This document shows, in pieces, positions 55,774-64,000 of a stretch of DNA of 64,000 nucleotides. The stretch is from Bacillaceae bacterium. Its GTDB lineage: Bacteria; Bacillota; Bacilli; JACDOE01. Both the position numbers and the translations under genes were made by a program. Numbering within the stretch: position 1 is the first letter of the stretch; every line of letters starts with the position of its first letter. The notes below the pieces were generated by a model. It was not told the DNA's origin. It ran no database searches and saw only the letters and a program-made list of their open reading frames with translations. The stretch is from positions 1 to 64,000 of the forward strand of contig JACDOE010000007.1 of the NCBI GenBank assembly GCA_017656255.1, read 5' to 3'.

Positions 55774-56521
55774 AGTGTTCAAGATATTTCTCAGTAAAAA
55801 AATCTATGCGATTATGATTGTCATGTTATTTTTCACGATCCTGCCCAAGTTTGAAGAACTGGTCGGGAACATTGATATCCCGGTGCACGGCCAGAATCTG
55901 CCGATCTATATGCTGGGAACCCATGTGATTGTCATCATTCCGCTGTTTATTATCGTAGCGGTGGCCCAGATGTTTACGGAGGAGTACACCGCCGGGACAC
56001 TTAAGAACACACTGCTTCACCCGGTGACCCGGACCCGGTTGTTAAACGCCAAATTACTGGGGCTGGTGGTAACGGTGATGGCTCTTCTCCTGTTTGGCAT
56101 GTTAATCGCTTACGGGTTCGGAACGCTGTTCTTCGGCTGGGGCAATTCGTTCTATTTTGACGGGCAGTATTATACGACAGGAGAAGGTTTTATGATCACT
56201 ATCGGTTCATATCTGGCTGCGGTGGTTCCCCTGATGGTTTTTGCCATGGTGATGATGTTGCTCTCCTTCTTTTTTACCAGCAGCGGAGTATTGGCCGGCA
56301 TCTCGATCGGACTTCTGGTTTTGATGAATTTGTCAGGAGAAATGTTTAAAATGCTGCAGCCTTATTTGCTGGTAGGGTCCTTTCGCGGCTTCCCCATTAC
56401 GGTGTTTGTGGAAGGGGATATGGCAAATGCCGGGTTTCAACTGCTGGTGATGGCGGTGTACAGTGTGATCAGTTATGGTGTGTCGGTGATGTGGTTTAAG
56501 CGTAAGGATCTGGCTTATTGA
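55748..56521 (+). CDS. ABC-2 type permease (BcrB-like)
   Basis: 257 residues, about six membrane spans. MLYRLIKNEVFKIFLSKKIYAIMIV opening and FTEEYTAGTLKNTLLHPVTRTRLL coupling region (about 79-102) are typical of ABC-2/NatB-like export permeases. Pairs with the BcrA-like ATPase. GGAGGGGGAGG precedes ATG 55748. Last gene of the module; a terminator follows. Confidence 0.87.
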   Translation: MLYRLIKNEVFKIFLSKKIYAIMIVMLFFTILPKFEELVGNIDIPVHGQNLPIYMLGTHVIVIIPLFIIVAVAQMFTEEYTAGTLKNTLLHPVTRTRLLNAKLLGLVVTVMALLLFGMLIAYGFGTLFFGWGNSFYFDGQYYTTGEGFMITIGSYLAAVVPLMVFAMVMMLLSFFFTSSGVLAGISIGLLVLMNLSGEMFKMLQPYLLVGSFRGFPITVFVEGDMANAGFQLLVMAVYSVISYGVSVMWFKRKDLAY

Positions 56522-56575
56522 GCCGGGAGATTGGCGGAAGTAAAATGGTTTCTAATTAAAGAGAAAAAAATGGAG

Positions 56576-56609
56576 ACCCCGTTTCAGAATATGAAACGGG
56601 GTTGTTTTA
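56576..56609 (+). terminator. Intrinsic terminator after the ABC exporter module
   Basis: ACCCCGTTTCA and TGAAACGGGGT form a perfect 11-pair stem with a 5-base loop, followed by TGTTTT. Confidence 0.85.
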
Positions 56610-56878
56610 TAGGAGGGTCGTCACCTGACAGGATCAGCCATCTGCTTGTTAGGGTCCGTAAACCCCTGGCACATATTGTGGGTCGAAAAGTAACGAAAAT
56701 ACAACAACGTGGAGATCCGAAATATTAGCGAAAAAAATCCACTCTTCCAAATCCGACCTCCGACCTCTGATGAGTCGAGATCCGGAGAAGAATCCTCTCA
56801 ACCCCACTCCTCCTCCCTCCATCCTATTTTCAGAATTAAAAAACTTCTTTCTGCAAACGGATACATGAAAAAAATATC
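56610..56878. other. Non-coding gap with a heptad-repeat patch
   Basis: No convincing gene. Heptads atccgac, ctccgac, ctctgat at 56751-56771 are flanked by imperfectly complementary purine- and pyrimidine-rich stretches (gagatccggagaagaatcctc on the right). This resembles the heptad hairpins at 7121, 7318 and 7711. Confidence 0.55.
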
Positions 56879-56907
56879 TTGTCACCAGCAAAAGGCTGCG
56901 TTATAAT
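56879..56907 (+). promoter_or_regulatory. Promoter of the pheB-hom-thrCB run
   Basis: TTGTCA, 17 bases, TATAAT. It lies 42 bases before pheB. Confidence 0.8.
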
Positions 56908-56948
56908 GTCCACTATATGTAAACAAATGTTTTTCGCAGGAGGACTAT

Positions 56949-57395
56949 ATGAGCAAGAACGATGAGAAGTTTTATCTGATTCGTTCGGATATCCTGCCGG
57001 AAGCCATACTCAAGACGGTACAGGCGAAAAAACTGGTGGAATCCGGAGAAGCCCGGACGGTAAATCAGGCTGTGGAACGGGTCGGGCTGAGCCGCAGTGC
57101 CTATTACAAATATAAAGACGGGATTTTCCCTTTTAATGCCGCGACCCGGCAGCAGATCGTCACCATCTCCATGATCTTAGAGCACCGGTCAGGGGTGCTG
57201 TCCCAGGTACTCAGCTTCGTTGCCCTGGAGGGCGGTAACATCCTGACCATCAATCAGACGATTCCGTTGCAGGGGATGGCCAATGTGGTTATTTCCGTGG
57301 ATACGGTATCGCTGAAACCCTCGACGACCGATTTTCTGGAACATCTTGGACAACTGGACGGGGTCCGACACGCCATGATTGTCGGACAGGAGTAA
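56949..57395 (+). CDS. pheB: ACT domain-containing protein PheB
   Basis: 148 residues. N-terminal part has a helix-turn-helix-like stretch (RTVNQAVERVGLSRSAYYKYK, about 37-57). The C-terminal ACT domain (about 70-145; HRSGVLSQVLSFVALEGGNILTINQTIP) suggests amino-acid sensing. PheB is a conserved Bacillales protein of unclear function; in B. subtilis it sits with pheA. Here it heads a run with hom and thr genes. AGGAGG precedes ATG 56949. Confidence 0.88.
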   Translation: MSKNDEKFYLIRSDILPEAILKTVQAKKLVESGEARTVNQAVERVGLSRSAYYKYKDGIFPFNAATRQQIVTISMILEHRSGVLSQVLSFVALEGGNILTINQTIPLQGMANVVISVDTVSLKPSTTDFLEHLGQLDGVRHAMIVGQE

Positions 57396-57451
57396 ATGTA
57401 GTAATCTATTGAATTATAAAATATCAGACATAAAGAAAAGAAGGTGGAGAG

Positions 57452-58756
57452 ATGAGCAGGAGAAAAGTGAATGTCGGACTGATGGGACTTGGAACTGTCG
57501 GGACCGGTGTCGTTCGAATTATTCAGGGACACCAGGAAGACTTGATCAAACAGACCGGAATGGAAATCGAGATCAAACGCATTCTGGTTAAAGATATCAA
57601 TAAACAGCGGAAAATTACGGTGGATCCCGCCATGGTCACATCGGATCCCTACGAGGTCATCCGGGATCCGGAGATCGATGTCATCGTGGAAGTGATCGGG
57701 GGGATCGAAACCACCAGGGAATACATTCTGGAAGCGCTGGAGCAGGGTAAGCACGTGGTGACGGCCAACAAGGACCTAATGGCCCTGCATGGTGCGGAAA
57801 TTCTTAAAAAAGCCGAGGAAAAGGGCTGCGATATCTTTTATGAAGCCAGTGTTGCCGGTGGAATCCCCATTTTGCGTGCACTGGTTGAAGGGTTTTCTTC
57901 CGACCGGATTACCCGCATGATGGGGATTGTCAACGGCACGACCAACTACATCCTGAGCAAGATGAGTGAAGAAGGCGCTTCTTATGAAGAGGTGCTGAAA
58001 GAAGCACAGGAACTGGGCTATGCGGAAGCCGATCCTACAGCGGATGTAGAGGGACATGATGCTGCCCGTAAAATGGCGATTCTCAGCACACTGGGCTTTC
58101 ATGTCGATATGAATCTCGATGATGTCAGCTGTAAAGGGATCTCGGAAGTGACACAGGAGGACATTCAACTGGGTAAAAAACTGGGCTACGAAATGAAACT
58201 GCTGGGTATCGCCCGGCGTGATGATGACATGATCGAGGTCAGCGTCGAGCCGACGATGGTGCATCATACCCATCCCCTCGCTTCGATCAAGGGTGTTTTC
58301 AATGCCGTTTATGTCTACGGGGAAGCGGTTGGGGAAACCATGTTTTACGGACCGGGGGCCGGTGAACTCCCGACAGCGACTGCAGTTGTATCAGACCTTG
58401 TAACGGTGGTGAAAAATATGAAACTGGGTGTTAACGGACGCGGTATCGTCGCACCTTACAAAGAAAAGCAACTGAAAAATGATGATCAGATTATGAGCAA
58501 ATATTTCATGCGTTTTATCGTGCGTGATGAGCGAGGTGTACTCGCCAAAATCACGCAGATTCTGGCGGACCAGGATGTCAGTCTGGAGCAGGTCCTGCAG
58601 CAGCCGTACAACAGTGGCAAAAAAGCAGAGATTATTCTGGTGACGCATGAGGCTTCCCGCAAGAACATGGACACGGTGGTCAAACAATTTGCGGAACTGG
58701 ATGTCATTACGGAGATCAAAAGTATCTACCGGGTCGAAGGCGGGGAAAAATTATGA
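57452..58756 (+). CDS. hom: Homoserine dehydrogenase
   Basis: 434 residues. It reduces aspartate semialdehyde to homoserine for threonine and methionine. NAD motif [26 protein letters not shown] (about 168-177), and [16 protein letters not shown] with the catalytic lysine area. A C-terminal ACT domain (about 350-430, [20 protein letters not shown]) provides threonine feedback. AAGGTGGAGAG precedes ATG 57452. It overlaps thrC by four bases. Confidence 0.95.
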   Translation: MSRRKVNVGLMGLGTVGTGVVRIIQGHQEDLIKQTGMEIEIKRILVKDINKQRKITVDPAMVTSDPYEVIRDPEIDVIVEVIGGIETTREYILEALEQGKHVVTANKDLMALHGAEILKKAEEKGCDIFYEASVAGGIPILRALVEGFSSDRITRMMGIVNGTTNYILSKMSEEGASYEEVLKEAQELGYAEADPTADVEGHDAARKMAILSTLGFHVDMNLDDVSCKGISEVTQEDIQLGKKLGYEMKLLGIARRDDDMIEVSVEPTMVHHTHPLASIKGVFNAVYVYGEAVGETMFYGPGAGELPTATAVVSDLVTVVKNMKLGVNGRGIVAPYKEKQLKNDDQIMSKYFMRFIVRDERGVLAKITQILADQDVSLEQVLQQPYNSGKKAEIILVTHEASRKNMDTVVKQFAELDVITEIKSIYRVEGGEKL

Positions 58757-59823
58757 GCCGCATGAACGGAATTATTCAGAGATATCAGGATTATCTGCCG
58801 GTTACGGACAAAACGCCTTTTTTAACGCTGCATGAGGGGAATACGCCTCTGATTCACGTGCCGTCCCTGTCCGATGAATTAAAACTGGACCTGTACGTGA
58901 AATACGAAGGACTCAATCCCACCGGATCGTTTAAAGATCGGGGGATGGTCATGGCGGTCGCCAAAGCGATGGAAGAAGGGAGCCACACCATCATGTGTGC
59001 TTCCACCGGAAATACGTCTGCCGCGGCGGCTGCGTATGCCGCCCGGGCGGGCATGCGCTGTATCGTGTTGATTCCGGACGGCAATATTGCCCTCGGGAAA
59101 CTGGCGCAGGCCGTCATCTATGGAGCAGAGGTCATCGCCATTCGGGGCAATTTTGACCAGGCCCTAAAAATCGTACGGGAGATCACGGAGAAAGAACCGA
59201 TTACACTGGTCAACTCCGTCAATCCTTACCGACTGGAAGGACAGAAAACAGCCGCTTTTGAAATCTGCGACGAACTGGGAGAAGCACCGGATATTCTGGC
59301 AATTCCGGTGGGAAATGCCGGAAATATTTCGGCCTACTGGATGGGCTTCAAACAGTACCATGAAGCGGGTAAAGTGAAAAACCGCCCAAAAATGTATGGC
59401 TTTGAAGCGGAAGGCGCCGCGGCGATCGTCAAGGGTAAAGTGGTCGAGGAACCGGAAACCATCGCCACAGCCATCCGTATTGGAAATCCGGCCAGCTGGG
59501 AAAAAGCGGAAAACGCCGTTCAGGAGTCCGATGGACATATTGATTATGTCACCGATGAAGAAATTCTGGAAGCCTACCGCAAACTGGCCGAGACCGAAGG
59601 GGTTTTTGCGGAACCGGCATCTGCGGCTTCCCTGGCCGGCATTATCAAAATGCGCCGTAGCGGCCAACTGGAAGAAGGGAAAAAAGTGGTCTGTGTCCTG
59701 ACTGGAAACGGATTGAAGGATCCCAATATTGCCCTGAAAGCCGTCGAAGTGGATCCGCTCGTCGTGGACAATGACCCCCAGGCAGTCATGAATGTGATTC
59801 AAGCAGGTGAGAACCGTGAATGA
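58753..59823 (+). CDS. thrC: Threonine synthase
   Basis: 356 residues. PLP enzyme that converts O-phosphohomoserine to threonine. PLP lysine in [11 protein letters not shown] (about residue 58), [18 protein letters not shown], the phosphate loop [12 protein letters not shown] (about 187-198). Short type-2 threonine synthase as in Bacillus. It overlaps hom by the ATGA start and runs into thrB. Confidence 0.95.
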   Translation: MSRMNGIIQRYQDYLPVTDKTPFLTLHEGNTPLIHVPSLSDELKLDLYVKYEGLNPTGSFKDRGMVMAVAKAMEEGSHTIMCASTGNTSAAAAAYAARAGMRCIVLIPDGNIALGKLAQAVIYGAEVIAIRGNFDQALKIVREITEKEPITLVNSVNPYRLEGQKTAAFEICDELGEAPDILAIPVGNAGNISAYWMGFKQYHEAGKVKNRPKMYGFEAEGAAAIVKGKVVEEPETIATAIRIGNPASWEKAENAVQESDGHIDYVTDEEILEAYRKLAETEGVFAEPASAASLAGIIKMRRSGQLEEGKKVVCVLTGNGLKDPNIALKAVEVDPLVVDNDPQAVMNVIQAGENRE

Positions 59824-60745
59824 TCAGGCTGTATATGTCCGGGTTCCCGCCAGTACCGCCAATCTGGGCTCCGGATTCGACTCCATCGGCATGGCCTTTC
59901 AATTGTACACCACAATTAAAATGAGGGTGGCTGAGCAGACGGTTATTCAGCACCGGGGTCCTCATCTGGAGGGTATCCCGACAGACAAAAGCAATCTTAT
60001 CTATAAAGCGGTGGAAAAAGTGTTTCATGTCGCCGGAAAGCCTGTTCCCGAGCTGGAGATCGAGGTGGAGAGTGAGATCCCATTGACCCGGGGACTGGGG
60101 AGCAGTGCTGCCGCCCTTGTTGGCGGACTGGTTGCCGGCAATCAGCTGGCTGGAAATCCGCTGGATCAGGATGAATTGTATCAGATTGCATCCGTATGGG
60201 AAGGGCACCCGGACAATGTCGGGGCCTCCCTTTACGGCGGCATCATTATCGGAGCGATGGACGGCGACCATGTATCGCACATTCGGGTTTCACCCCCTCC
60301 CCTTTTGAAAGCGGTCGTGGCAATCCCGGATTTTCAACTTTCCACGCGCCTGGCGCGCAGTGTTCTGCCCACCCAGTACGCGAGGGAAGATGTGGTCTAT
60401 TCCGTCAGTCATGCCGCCCTGCTAGCCGCTGCGTTATCGACCGGAGATACGTCGGTACTGGCAAAAGCGATGCAGGATCGGATTCATCAGCCTTACCGGA
60501 TGACACTGGTACCGGGGATGGAAAAACTTTTAAAAAATGCGGTTGAATACGGCGCCCTTGGGGTTGCCCTGAGCGGAGCGGGGCCGACGGTCATCGCCCT
60601 GGTGGAAGGGGAGGAAGAATCGTTGAAACAGTACATGGCGGATGTTTTCGCACAGGAGGAGATCCGCTGCGAGGTGAAAACCCTTTTGCCCGACCTGGAT
60701 GGCGTTTTGTTAAAATCCATGGTTGACACACAGGAAGGAGCATAG
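59816..60745 (+). CDS. thrB: Homoserine kinase
   Basis: 309 residues. GHMP kinase that makes O-phosphohomoserine for Thr[21 protein letters not shown] opening, ATP loop [17 protein letters not shown] (about 85-101), and [17 protein letters not shown] near the C-terminus. GTG 59816 is chosen for spacing from CAGGTGAG; GTG 59807 also in frame. It overlaps thrC. Confidence 0.95.
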   Translation: MNDQAVYVRVPASTANLGSGFDSIGMAFQLYTTIKMRVAEQTVIQHRGPHLEGIPTDKSNLIYKAVEKVFHVAGKPVPELEIEVESEIPLTRGLGSSAAALVGGLVAGNQLAGNPLDQDELYQIASVWEGHPDNVGASLYGGIIIGAMDGDHVSHIRVSPPPLLKAVVAIPDFQLSTRLARSVLPTQYAREDVVYSVSHAALLAAALSTGDTSVLAKAMQDRIHQPYRMTLVPGMEKLLKNAVEYGALGVALSGAGPTVIALVEGEEESLKQYMADVFAQEEIRCEVKTLLPDLDGVLLKSMVDTQEGA

Positions 60746-60803
60746 TAGAGTAGTTGGAAATACCATTAGTACGTTAAAGTACGACAGAAAGAGATGAGGA
60801 TGG

Positions 60804-61694
60804 ATGGAGAGACATATCGCATTTTTGGGACCGAGAGGAACCTTTACGGAAGAAGCGGCGAGGTATCTGTTTGCGGGAGAAGAAGACCGGTTTATTCCGC
60901 AGGGAAGTATCCCGGATGTCCTGGAATCCGTGGCGGAACAGCGAGTGGAATACGGGGTGGTTCCCATGGAGAATTCCATTGAAGGCTCGGTTAATCTGAC
61001 GCTGGACTGGATGATCCACCAGGTCAAGATTCCCATTCTGGCTGAGCTGGTCCTGCCGATTCATCAGTATCTGCTGACGGCGGAACGAAAGGAACCCCTC
61101 CAGCCACAGGACGTGGAAATGGTGCTGTCACATCCCCATGCCGTTGCACAGTGTCATCATTTCATGCGAACGCATATGAAAGATGTAGAAATTGAATATA
61201 CCAGCAGTACCGCTGAAGCGGCCCGTATTGTCAGCGAGAATCCCGACCGTCCCTGGGCGGCGATAGGCACGAAACTGTCCGGACAATTTTATGGCCTCAC
61301 GATTTTAAAAGAGCACATTGAGGACCATGACAACAACTACACCCGTTTTGTGATGGTGGGAGAAAAGGCGCCGGAACTGGCTGAATCCGATCATCACAAG
61401 ACCACGGTTCTGGTCACATTGCCTTCCGATTTTCCGGGGGCACTCTATCAGGTTCTGGCGGCTTTTGCCTGGCGCAAGTTGAACCTGTCACGGATTGAGT
61501 CCCGTCCCACAAAAAAAGGGCTGGGCAGCTATCATTTTATCATTGATATCGAACAGGGAATGGATGAGGTGCTGCTTCCCGGCGCGTTTGCCGAGATCGA
61601 AGCGATCGGTTGCCAGATTTCACTGCTGGGGTCGTATCCCTGTTATGTAAAAAAAGACGAAAAAGTGTCAAAGGATTTTGAAAAAACATATTGA
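60804..61694 (+). CDS. pheA: Prephenate dehydratase
   Basis: 296 residues. It forms phenylpyruvate for phenylalanine. FLGPRGTFTEEAA opening, PMENSIEGSVNLTLD (about 54-68), NNYTRFVMVG (about 175-184) and a C-terminal ACT domain with ESRPTKKGLGSYHF (phenylalanine site). Follows thrB by 58 bases, without an obvious terminator, so could be co-transcribed. Confidence 0.95.
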   Translation: MERHIAFLGPRGTFTEEAARYLFAGEEDRFIPQGSIPDVLESVAEQRVEYGVVPMENSIEGSVNLTLDWMIHQVKIPILAELVLPIHQYLLTAERKEPLQPQDVEMVLSHPHAVAQCHHFMRTHMKDVEIEYTSSTAEAARIVSENPDRPWAAIGTKLSGQFYGLTILKEHIEDHDNNYTRFVMVGEKAPELAESDHHKTTVLVTLPSDFPGALYQVLAAFAWRKLNLSRIESRPTKKGLGSYHFIIDIEQGMDEVLLPGAFAEIEAIGCQISLLGSYPCYVKKDEKVSKDFEKTY

Positions 61695-61719
61695 CTTTCT
61701 GAACGCCTGCTCGTATAAT
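61691..61719 (+). promoter_or_regulatory. Promoter of the ilvE riboswitch transcript
   Basis: TTGACT, exactly 17 bases, TATAAT. It overlaps the last codons of pheA. The transcript starts at about 61726, 25 bases before the aptamer. Confidence 0.85.
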
Positions 61720-61748
61720 GAGCATTAAAATTTAACACGATTTTGAAT

Positions 61749-61870
61749 TGTCAGAAGGGTACCTAAGGGTTCCGTTTCGAAATGTTCGAAAGTCTGGACC
61801 AAGCGGTACCAGCACTCTGTGAGAGAGTGTACACCGTGGGGATAAAAACCTCTGGCGGCAAGTTCTGACC
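61749..61870 (+). promoter_or_regulatory. ykkC-family riboswitch aptamer, probable ppGpp class
   Basis: Conserved ykkC core in order: CTAAGGGTTCCG (61763-61774), GTCTGGACC (61792-61800), then a hairpin GCACTCT...AGAGTGT, and ACACCGTGGGGATAAAAACC (61831-61850), the ykkC ACGGnGGGAUAAAA block. P1 is TGTCAGAA (61749-61756) with TTCTGACC (61863-61870). Subclass ppGpp (2a) is preferred over guanidine-I or PRPP because the downstream gene is ilvE; ppGpp-class members precede branched-chain amino acid genes. This is inference from context, not from a ligand-specific base I verified. Confidence 0.82.
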
Positions 61871-61925
61871 TCCTGGATACCAGATGAGGGTGAACTGTCG
61901 GAGAGGGGTTTTTTATTTGTTGAAC
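61844..61925 (+). terminator. Riboswitch-controlled terminator before ilvE
   Basis: AAAACCTCT...GCAAGTTC (61845-61865) can pair with GAACTGTC...GAGAGGGGTTTT (61892-61913), closing over an inner CTCCTGG/CCAGATGAGG hairpin and followed by TTTTATTTG. The left arm shares bases with the P1 3' strand, so P1 and terminator cannot coexist: ligand binding should favour read-through. Confidence 0.72.
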
Positions 61926-62013
61926 GGGTGGATGTAATTCCGGGATCAAAAAACGGAATGTGACGTTCCATATTAAAAATTGTGCAAATATTTGGATAAA
62001 ACGTGGAGGTGCG

Positions 62014-62919
62014 GTGAGCGTGGAGCGCTGGATTTATTTAAACGGGGAGTATGTCAAGAAAGAAGATGCCAAAGTATCCGTGTTTGATCACGGTCTGCTA
62101 TACGGGGACGGAATCTTTGAGGGGATTCGGGTCTATAACGGGAACGTTTTTAAAATGAAGGAGCATATCGACCGCCTGTACGATTCGGCCAAGTCGATCA
62201 TGCTGGACATTCCCCATACGCGTGAAGAGATGACGGATATTGTGGTGAAGACGGTTGAGAAGAATCAAATGCGAGATGCCTATATTCGTCTGGTTGTGAC
62301 CCGGGGAACCGGTGATCTGGGACTGGATCCGCTGAAGTGTCCCAAACCGAATGTTTTTTGTATCGTGGAACAACTGGCTCTGTTCCCGAAGGAACTCTAT
62401 GAAAAAGGGATTCGTATTGTAACTGTCCCGACCCGCCGCAATGTGCCTGATGCGCTGAATCCCAAGATTAAATCGCTTAACTATCTGAACAATGTGCTGG
62501 TTAAGATGGAAGCCAACATGGCCGGGGTAAGCGAAGCCCTGATGCTCAACCATGAAGGGTATGTCACCGAAGGTTCGGGTGATAATATTTTTATCATTAA
62601 AAATAACGTGATCACCACGCCCCCCAGCTATCTGGGAGCTCTGGAAGGGATCACCCGCGGGGCGATCATCGATATTGCCCGGGACCTGGGTTATGAGGTA
62701 AAAGAGCAGCCGTTTACCCGTCACGATGTCTACATTGCCGATGAGGTCTTTTTAACCGGTACTGCGGCTGAAGTCATCGCCGTCACGGAAGTAGACGGAC
62801 GTGTGATCGGGGAAGGTAAGAGCGGACCGATTACCAACCGCCTGCTGGAGGAATTCCGCAAGATCGTGGAAGTGGACGGCGTGAAAGTGTTTGAGGATTC
62901 TGTGCAGAAAGCCCTGTAA
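62014..62919 (+). CDS. ilvE: Branched-chain amino acid aminotransferase
   Basis: 301 residues. Class IV PLP aminotransferase for the last step of valine, leucine and isoleucine. SVFDHGLLYGDGIFEGIRVYNG (about residues 22-43), PLP lysine in NPKIKSLNYLNNVL (about 154), EGSGDNIFIIKN (about 188-199). GTG 62014 gives MSVERWIYLNGEYV; GTG 62020 is an alternative with wider spacing from GGAGG. Expressed from the riboswitch leader. Confidence 0.93.
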   Translation: MSVERWIYLNGEYVKKEDAKVSVFDHGLLYGDGIFEGIRVYNGNVFKMKEHIDRLYDSAKSIMLDIPHTREEMTDIVVKTVEKNQMRDAYIRLVVTRGTGDLGLDPLKCPKPNVFCIVEQLALFPKELYEKGIRIVTVPTRRNVPDALNPKIKSLNYLNNVLVKMEANMAGVSEALMLNHEGYVTEGSGDNIFIIKNNVITTPPSYLGALEGITRGAIIDIARDLGYEVKEQPFTRHDVYIADEVFLTGTAAEVIAVTEVDGRVIGEGKSGPITNRLLEEFRKIVEVDGVKVFEDSVQKAL

Positions 62920-62951
62920 GATTATGGTATCATATAACAGGATGAATACGG

Positions 62952-62979
62952 CGGCATGTTCTCGGAACATGCCGTTTTT
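62952..62979 (+). terminator. Intrinsic terminator after ilvE
   Basis: CGGCATGTTC (62952-62961) and GAACATGCCG (62965-62974) form a perfect 10-pair stem with a 3-base loop, then TTTTT. Confidence 0.92.
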
Positions 62980-63047
62980 CCGTCATGCCTGTGGTACGAG
63001 CCATGTGGCGGTGACGATTAATTCGGACTTTGTCAGGAGGGGTTATG

Positions 63048-63377
63048 ATGGCAACGATCGAGGATTTTCAAAAGTTGGATATCCGCGTGGGAACGGTTAG
63101 AAAGGCGGAAATGTTCAAGGAAGCGCGAAAACCGGCGATTAAACTGGAGATCGATTTTGGCGAACTGGGAGTCAAACAGTCCAGTGCGCAGATCACCAGA
63201 CGGTATGAGCCGGAAGAAATGATCGGGCGCCAGGTGGTGGCTGTGGTCAATTTTCCGCCGCTTCGCATCGCCGGTTTTAAATCGGAAGTGCTGGTACTGG
63301 GCGGTGTTCCGGAAGAAGGGGATGTGGTCCTGTTAAAACCGGATATGGAGATACCGAATGGGACCCCGATTGCATGA
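63048..63377 (+). CDS. csaA: CsaA-like tRNA-binding domain protein
   Basis: 109 residues. EMAP/Trbp OB-fold as in B. subtilis Csa[29 protein letters not shown] (about 9-36), SSAQITRRY, and [23 protein letters not shown] (about 65-87). CsaA is a dimer with chaperone-like and tRNA-binding activity reported. CAGGAGGGG lies 6 bases upstream of ATG 63048. Confidence 0.92.
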   Translation: MATIEDFQKLDIRVGTVRKAEMFKEARKPAIKLEIDFGELGVKQSSAQITRRYEPEEMIGRQVVAVVNFPPLRIAGFKSEVLVLGGVPEEGDVVLLKPDMEIPNGTPIA

Positions 63378-63383
63378 CCCTGT

Positions 63384-63428
63384 GACCCTGTAAGATCCCT
63401 GTGATCGGCAGGGTCTTATTTTTTTTTT
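63384..63428 (+). terminator. Intrinsic terminator after csaA
   Basis: GACCCTG (63384-63390) and CAGGGTC (63409-63415), or the nearer GATCCCTG with the same right arm, followed by a long T run (TTATTTTTTTTTT). Confidence 0.85.
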
Positions 63429-63498
63429 GCCAGCCGGTAACTTCTCGGCAATCCAATGGCGTTATTCCCGTCCGTAAAAGTCTCCAGCAATTTTTAAT

Positions 63499-63525
63499 GT
63501 CATTTGGGCGGCTGATGCATATGAT
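63499..63525 (+). promoter_or_regulatory. Possible sigma-E promoter of safA
   Basis: GTCATTTG, 11 bases, CATATGAT. The -10 is good, but the spacer is shorter than in the two sigma-E promoters at 21969 and 46287. SafA is made under sigma-E in B. subtilis. Tentative. Confidence 0.35.
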
Positions 63526-63557
63526 GTAAGTGAATTTTGGGAGGGAGGTAACGTCGA

Positions 63558-64000
63558 GTGAAGATTCATGTCGTGAAACAGGGAGAAAATCTGAGGAAAA
63601 TTGCCAAAAAGTATAACGTGGATGCGGAGAAATTGATTGCCGTCAATCGGCACATCCAGGACCCTTATAAACTGAAGCCCAGGACAAAAGTGAAGATCCC
63701 CACGGAAGGGGTTCCACTCAGGCCGAAAAAAGCTGAAGTCCAGGCAGCAACGGTCCAGAGTCGTCCCGGGGACTCCTACGACAGCAATGCCGATTCATCA
63801 GCGGATCAGAGCAATCTGTCTGATTCACAGGACAGTTACTGGGGGGATATGACCTCTTCAAATATGGATTATTCCGGTATGACGTCGGGAGAATCCTGGA
63901 TGGATGACGCTGAATCCCCTTATGCGCATATGCCGGGATACGGGATGGCACCTTACATGCATCAACCCATCATGCCGTATGCGTATCCGTCGTATCCGAA
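63558..64000 (+). CDS. safA: SafA-like spore coat assembly protein, 3' truncated by window edge
   Basis: 147 codons present, open at the window end. N-terminal LysM domain (residues 1-50: MKIHVVKQGENLRKIAKKYNV, KPRTKVKIPTE), a serine/aspartate linker, then a region rich in Met, Tyr, Pro, Ser (MPGYGMAPYMHQPIMPYAYP). This layout matches SafA, which localises to the cortex-coat boundary and binds SpoVID. GTG 63558 follows GGGAGGGAGG. Synteny after pheA/csaA supports safA. Confidence 0.85.
   Translation, partial: MKIHVVKQGENLRKIAKKYNVDAEKLIAVNRHIQDPYKLKPRTKVKIPTEGVPLRPKKAEVQAATVQSRPGDSYDSNADSSADQSNLSDSQDSYWGDMTSSNMDYSGMTSGESWMDDAESPYAHMPGYGMAPYMHQPIMPYAYPSYP

Overview
The window reads as one continuous chromosomal segment of an endospore-forming Firmicute of the order Bacillales. 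The evidence is a Bacillus-type (class B) RNase P RNA, T-box and L21 leaders, SpoVID/YsxE/SafA, Spo0B, SpoIVFA/FB, SpoIIB, and L27 with a Prp-cleaved N-terminus. Gene order largely follows the Bacillus subtilis hem-spoVID-ysxE-valS-folC-spoIIB-maf-radC-mreBCD-minCD-spoIVFAB-rplU-prp-rpmA-spo0B-obg-pheB-pheA-safA block. Several departures look clostridial: a PBP2 gene and rodA inside the mre/min cluster, and an RNase E/G gene before rplU. I cannot name the genus. No insertion sequence, prophage, CRISPR array or transposase was seen.

Layout. 1-320: end of a tRNA cluster (Leu, Arg, Leu). 463-1344: a pirin gene bracketed by two near-identical terminators. 1525-6312: nupNOPQ-type nucleoside ABC importer. 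6382-7617: nine tRNA genes, with two heptanucleotide-repeat hairpins flanking tRNA-Glu. 7778-8254: rnpB and its terminator. 8277-10923 (minus strand): SsuA/THI5-like ABC importer. 11057-21532: a long haem operon, hemAXCDB-hemE-hemH-hemY, then hemL behind its own regulatory region. Together these encode glutamyl-tRNA to coproporphyrin; the last enzyme, ChdC, is not here. 21601-25567: small zinc-ribbon membrane protein, spoVID, and two CotS/YsxE-family genes. 25936-31858: valS with its T-box leader, folC and murC.

31891-43280: envelope genes. These are an acidic membrane/TPR-like protein, a PRC-barrel protein, a VanW protein, SpoIIB, a DUF4321 protein, maf, radC, mreBCD and PBP2. 43389-49729: minCD, rodA, spoIVFA/FB and RNase E/G. 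49732-52895: L21 leader, rplU, prp, rpmA, spo0B, obg. 52903-56609: a YtrA/GntR-controlled ABC exporter module with a matching operator. 56879-61694: pheB, hom, thrC, thrB, pheA. 61691-62979: ilvE behind a ykkC-family riboswitch that I assign to the ppGpp class. 63048-64000: csaA and the start of safA.

The genes are housekeeping and sporulation functions. The most notable items are the putative ppGpp riboswitch with a visible antitermination design, a family of heptad-repeat hairpins, paired GTAAAATTTTAC palindromes before hemL, a degenerate CotS-family paralogue beside ysxE, and an uncharacterised acidic membrane protein paired with a PRC-barrel protein. All calls rest on reading the sequence; no search or folding program was run.
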